From NCBI GenBank assembly GCA_036478895.1, contig JAZGEV010000068.1, positions 1-41,417 on the forward strand: DNA of 41,417 nucleotides, written 5' to 3'. Under the pieces are notes generated by a model, which made no database searches, was not told where the DNA came from, and worked only from the letters and a program-made list of their open reading frames with translations. Every line of letters begins with the position of its first letter. Positions within the stretch are counted from its first letter, which is position 1. The position numbers were made by a program, and so were the translations under genes. This DNA is from S010-17 sp036478895 (GTDB taxonomy: Bacteria > Bacteroidota > Bacteroidia > Flavobacteriales > Flavobacteriaceae). Below, one piece after another: positions 41,397 through 41,417 of the stretch.

Positions 41397-41417
41397 AAAT
41401 CAAAAATTTATAAATAA

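Overview
The window reads as a stretch of chromosome from a marine-type member of the Flavobacteriaceae (Bacteroidota). The signs are AT-rich DNA, Bacteroidota promoter boxes (TTG about 19 nt before TAnnTTTG), type IX secretion (T9SS) sorting domains of both types, a PorT-like gene, TonB-dependent and PD40/OmpA outer-membrane proteins, a TamL-like lipoprotein, and a zinc-finger-less AccD typical of this group. The genus cannot be fixed from the sequence. No rRNA, tRNA, CRISPR array or complete transposase gene was seen.

Layout. 1-5372: the 3' part of a giant repeat adhesin with a type B T9SS signal, followed by a PD40/OmpA protein. 5375-7742 (minus): a fused two-ATPase peptide-type ABC protein carrying three repeat-derived stretches, then a ParE-like toxin and its putative antitoxin. 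7943-10202: porin, FMN-binding protein and four-helix membrane protein, possibly an envelope redox unit. 10236-17424: ABC-F ATPase, a LysM transglycosylase (minus), a TonB-dependent receptor, TatA and a PAP2 phosphatase. 17509-25062 (minus): two T9SS type A cargo proteins sharing a nearly identical tail, a LytTR regulator and its LytS-like sensor with a MITE between them, and two tandem alpha/beta hydrolases. 25246-27407 (minus): queA and rlmN. 27774-29228: ubiE/menG and porT. 29215-31651: a small accessory patch with an XRE regulator, a broken JAMM-like lipoprotein gene and two paralogous lipoproteins. 31683-37124: a TrmH-type methyltransferase divergent from TamL, then fbaA and accD. 37364-41125: a lipoprotein (minus), rpsO and pnp.

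Much of the window builds the envelope: secreted T9SS cargo, a T9SS component, outer-membrane assembly, cell-wall turnover and lipid precursor synthesis. Housekeeping genes for RNA modification, translation and central metabolism are mixed in.

The most novel-looking signals are: (1) two copies of a small non-autonomous element with terminal inverted repeats and 11-12 bp flanking duplications; (2) three different dispersed repeats that appear to have become protein sequence inside one ABC protein; (3) a porin-FMN-membrane-protein operon; (4) four genes whose -7 box ends exactly 4 nt before the start codon, implying leaderless mRNAs; (5) a deletion- and frameshift-scarred JAMM-like lipoprotein gene beside two paralogous lipoproteins. 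Homology statements come from recognising motifs by eye, not from searches.
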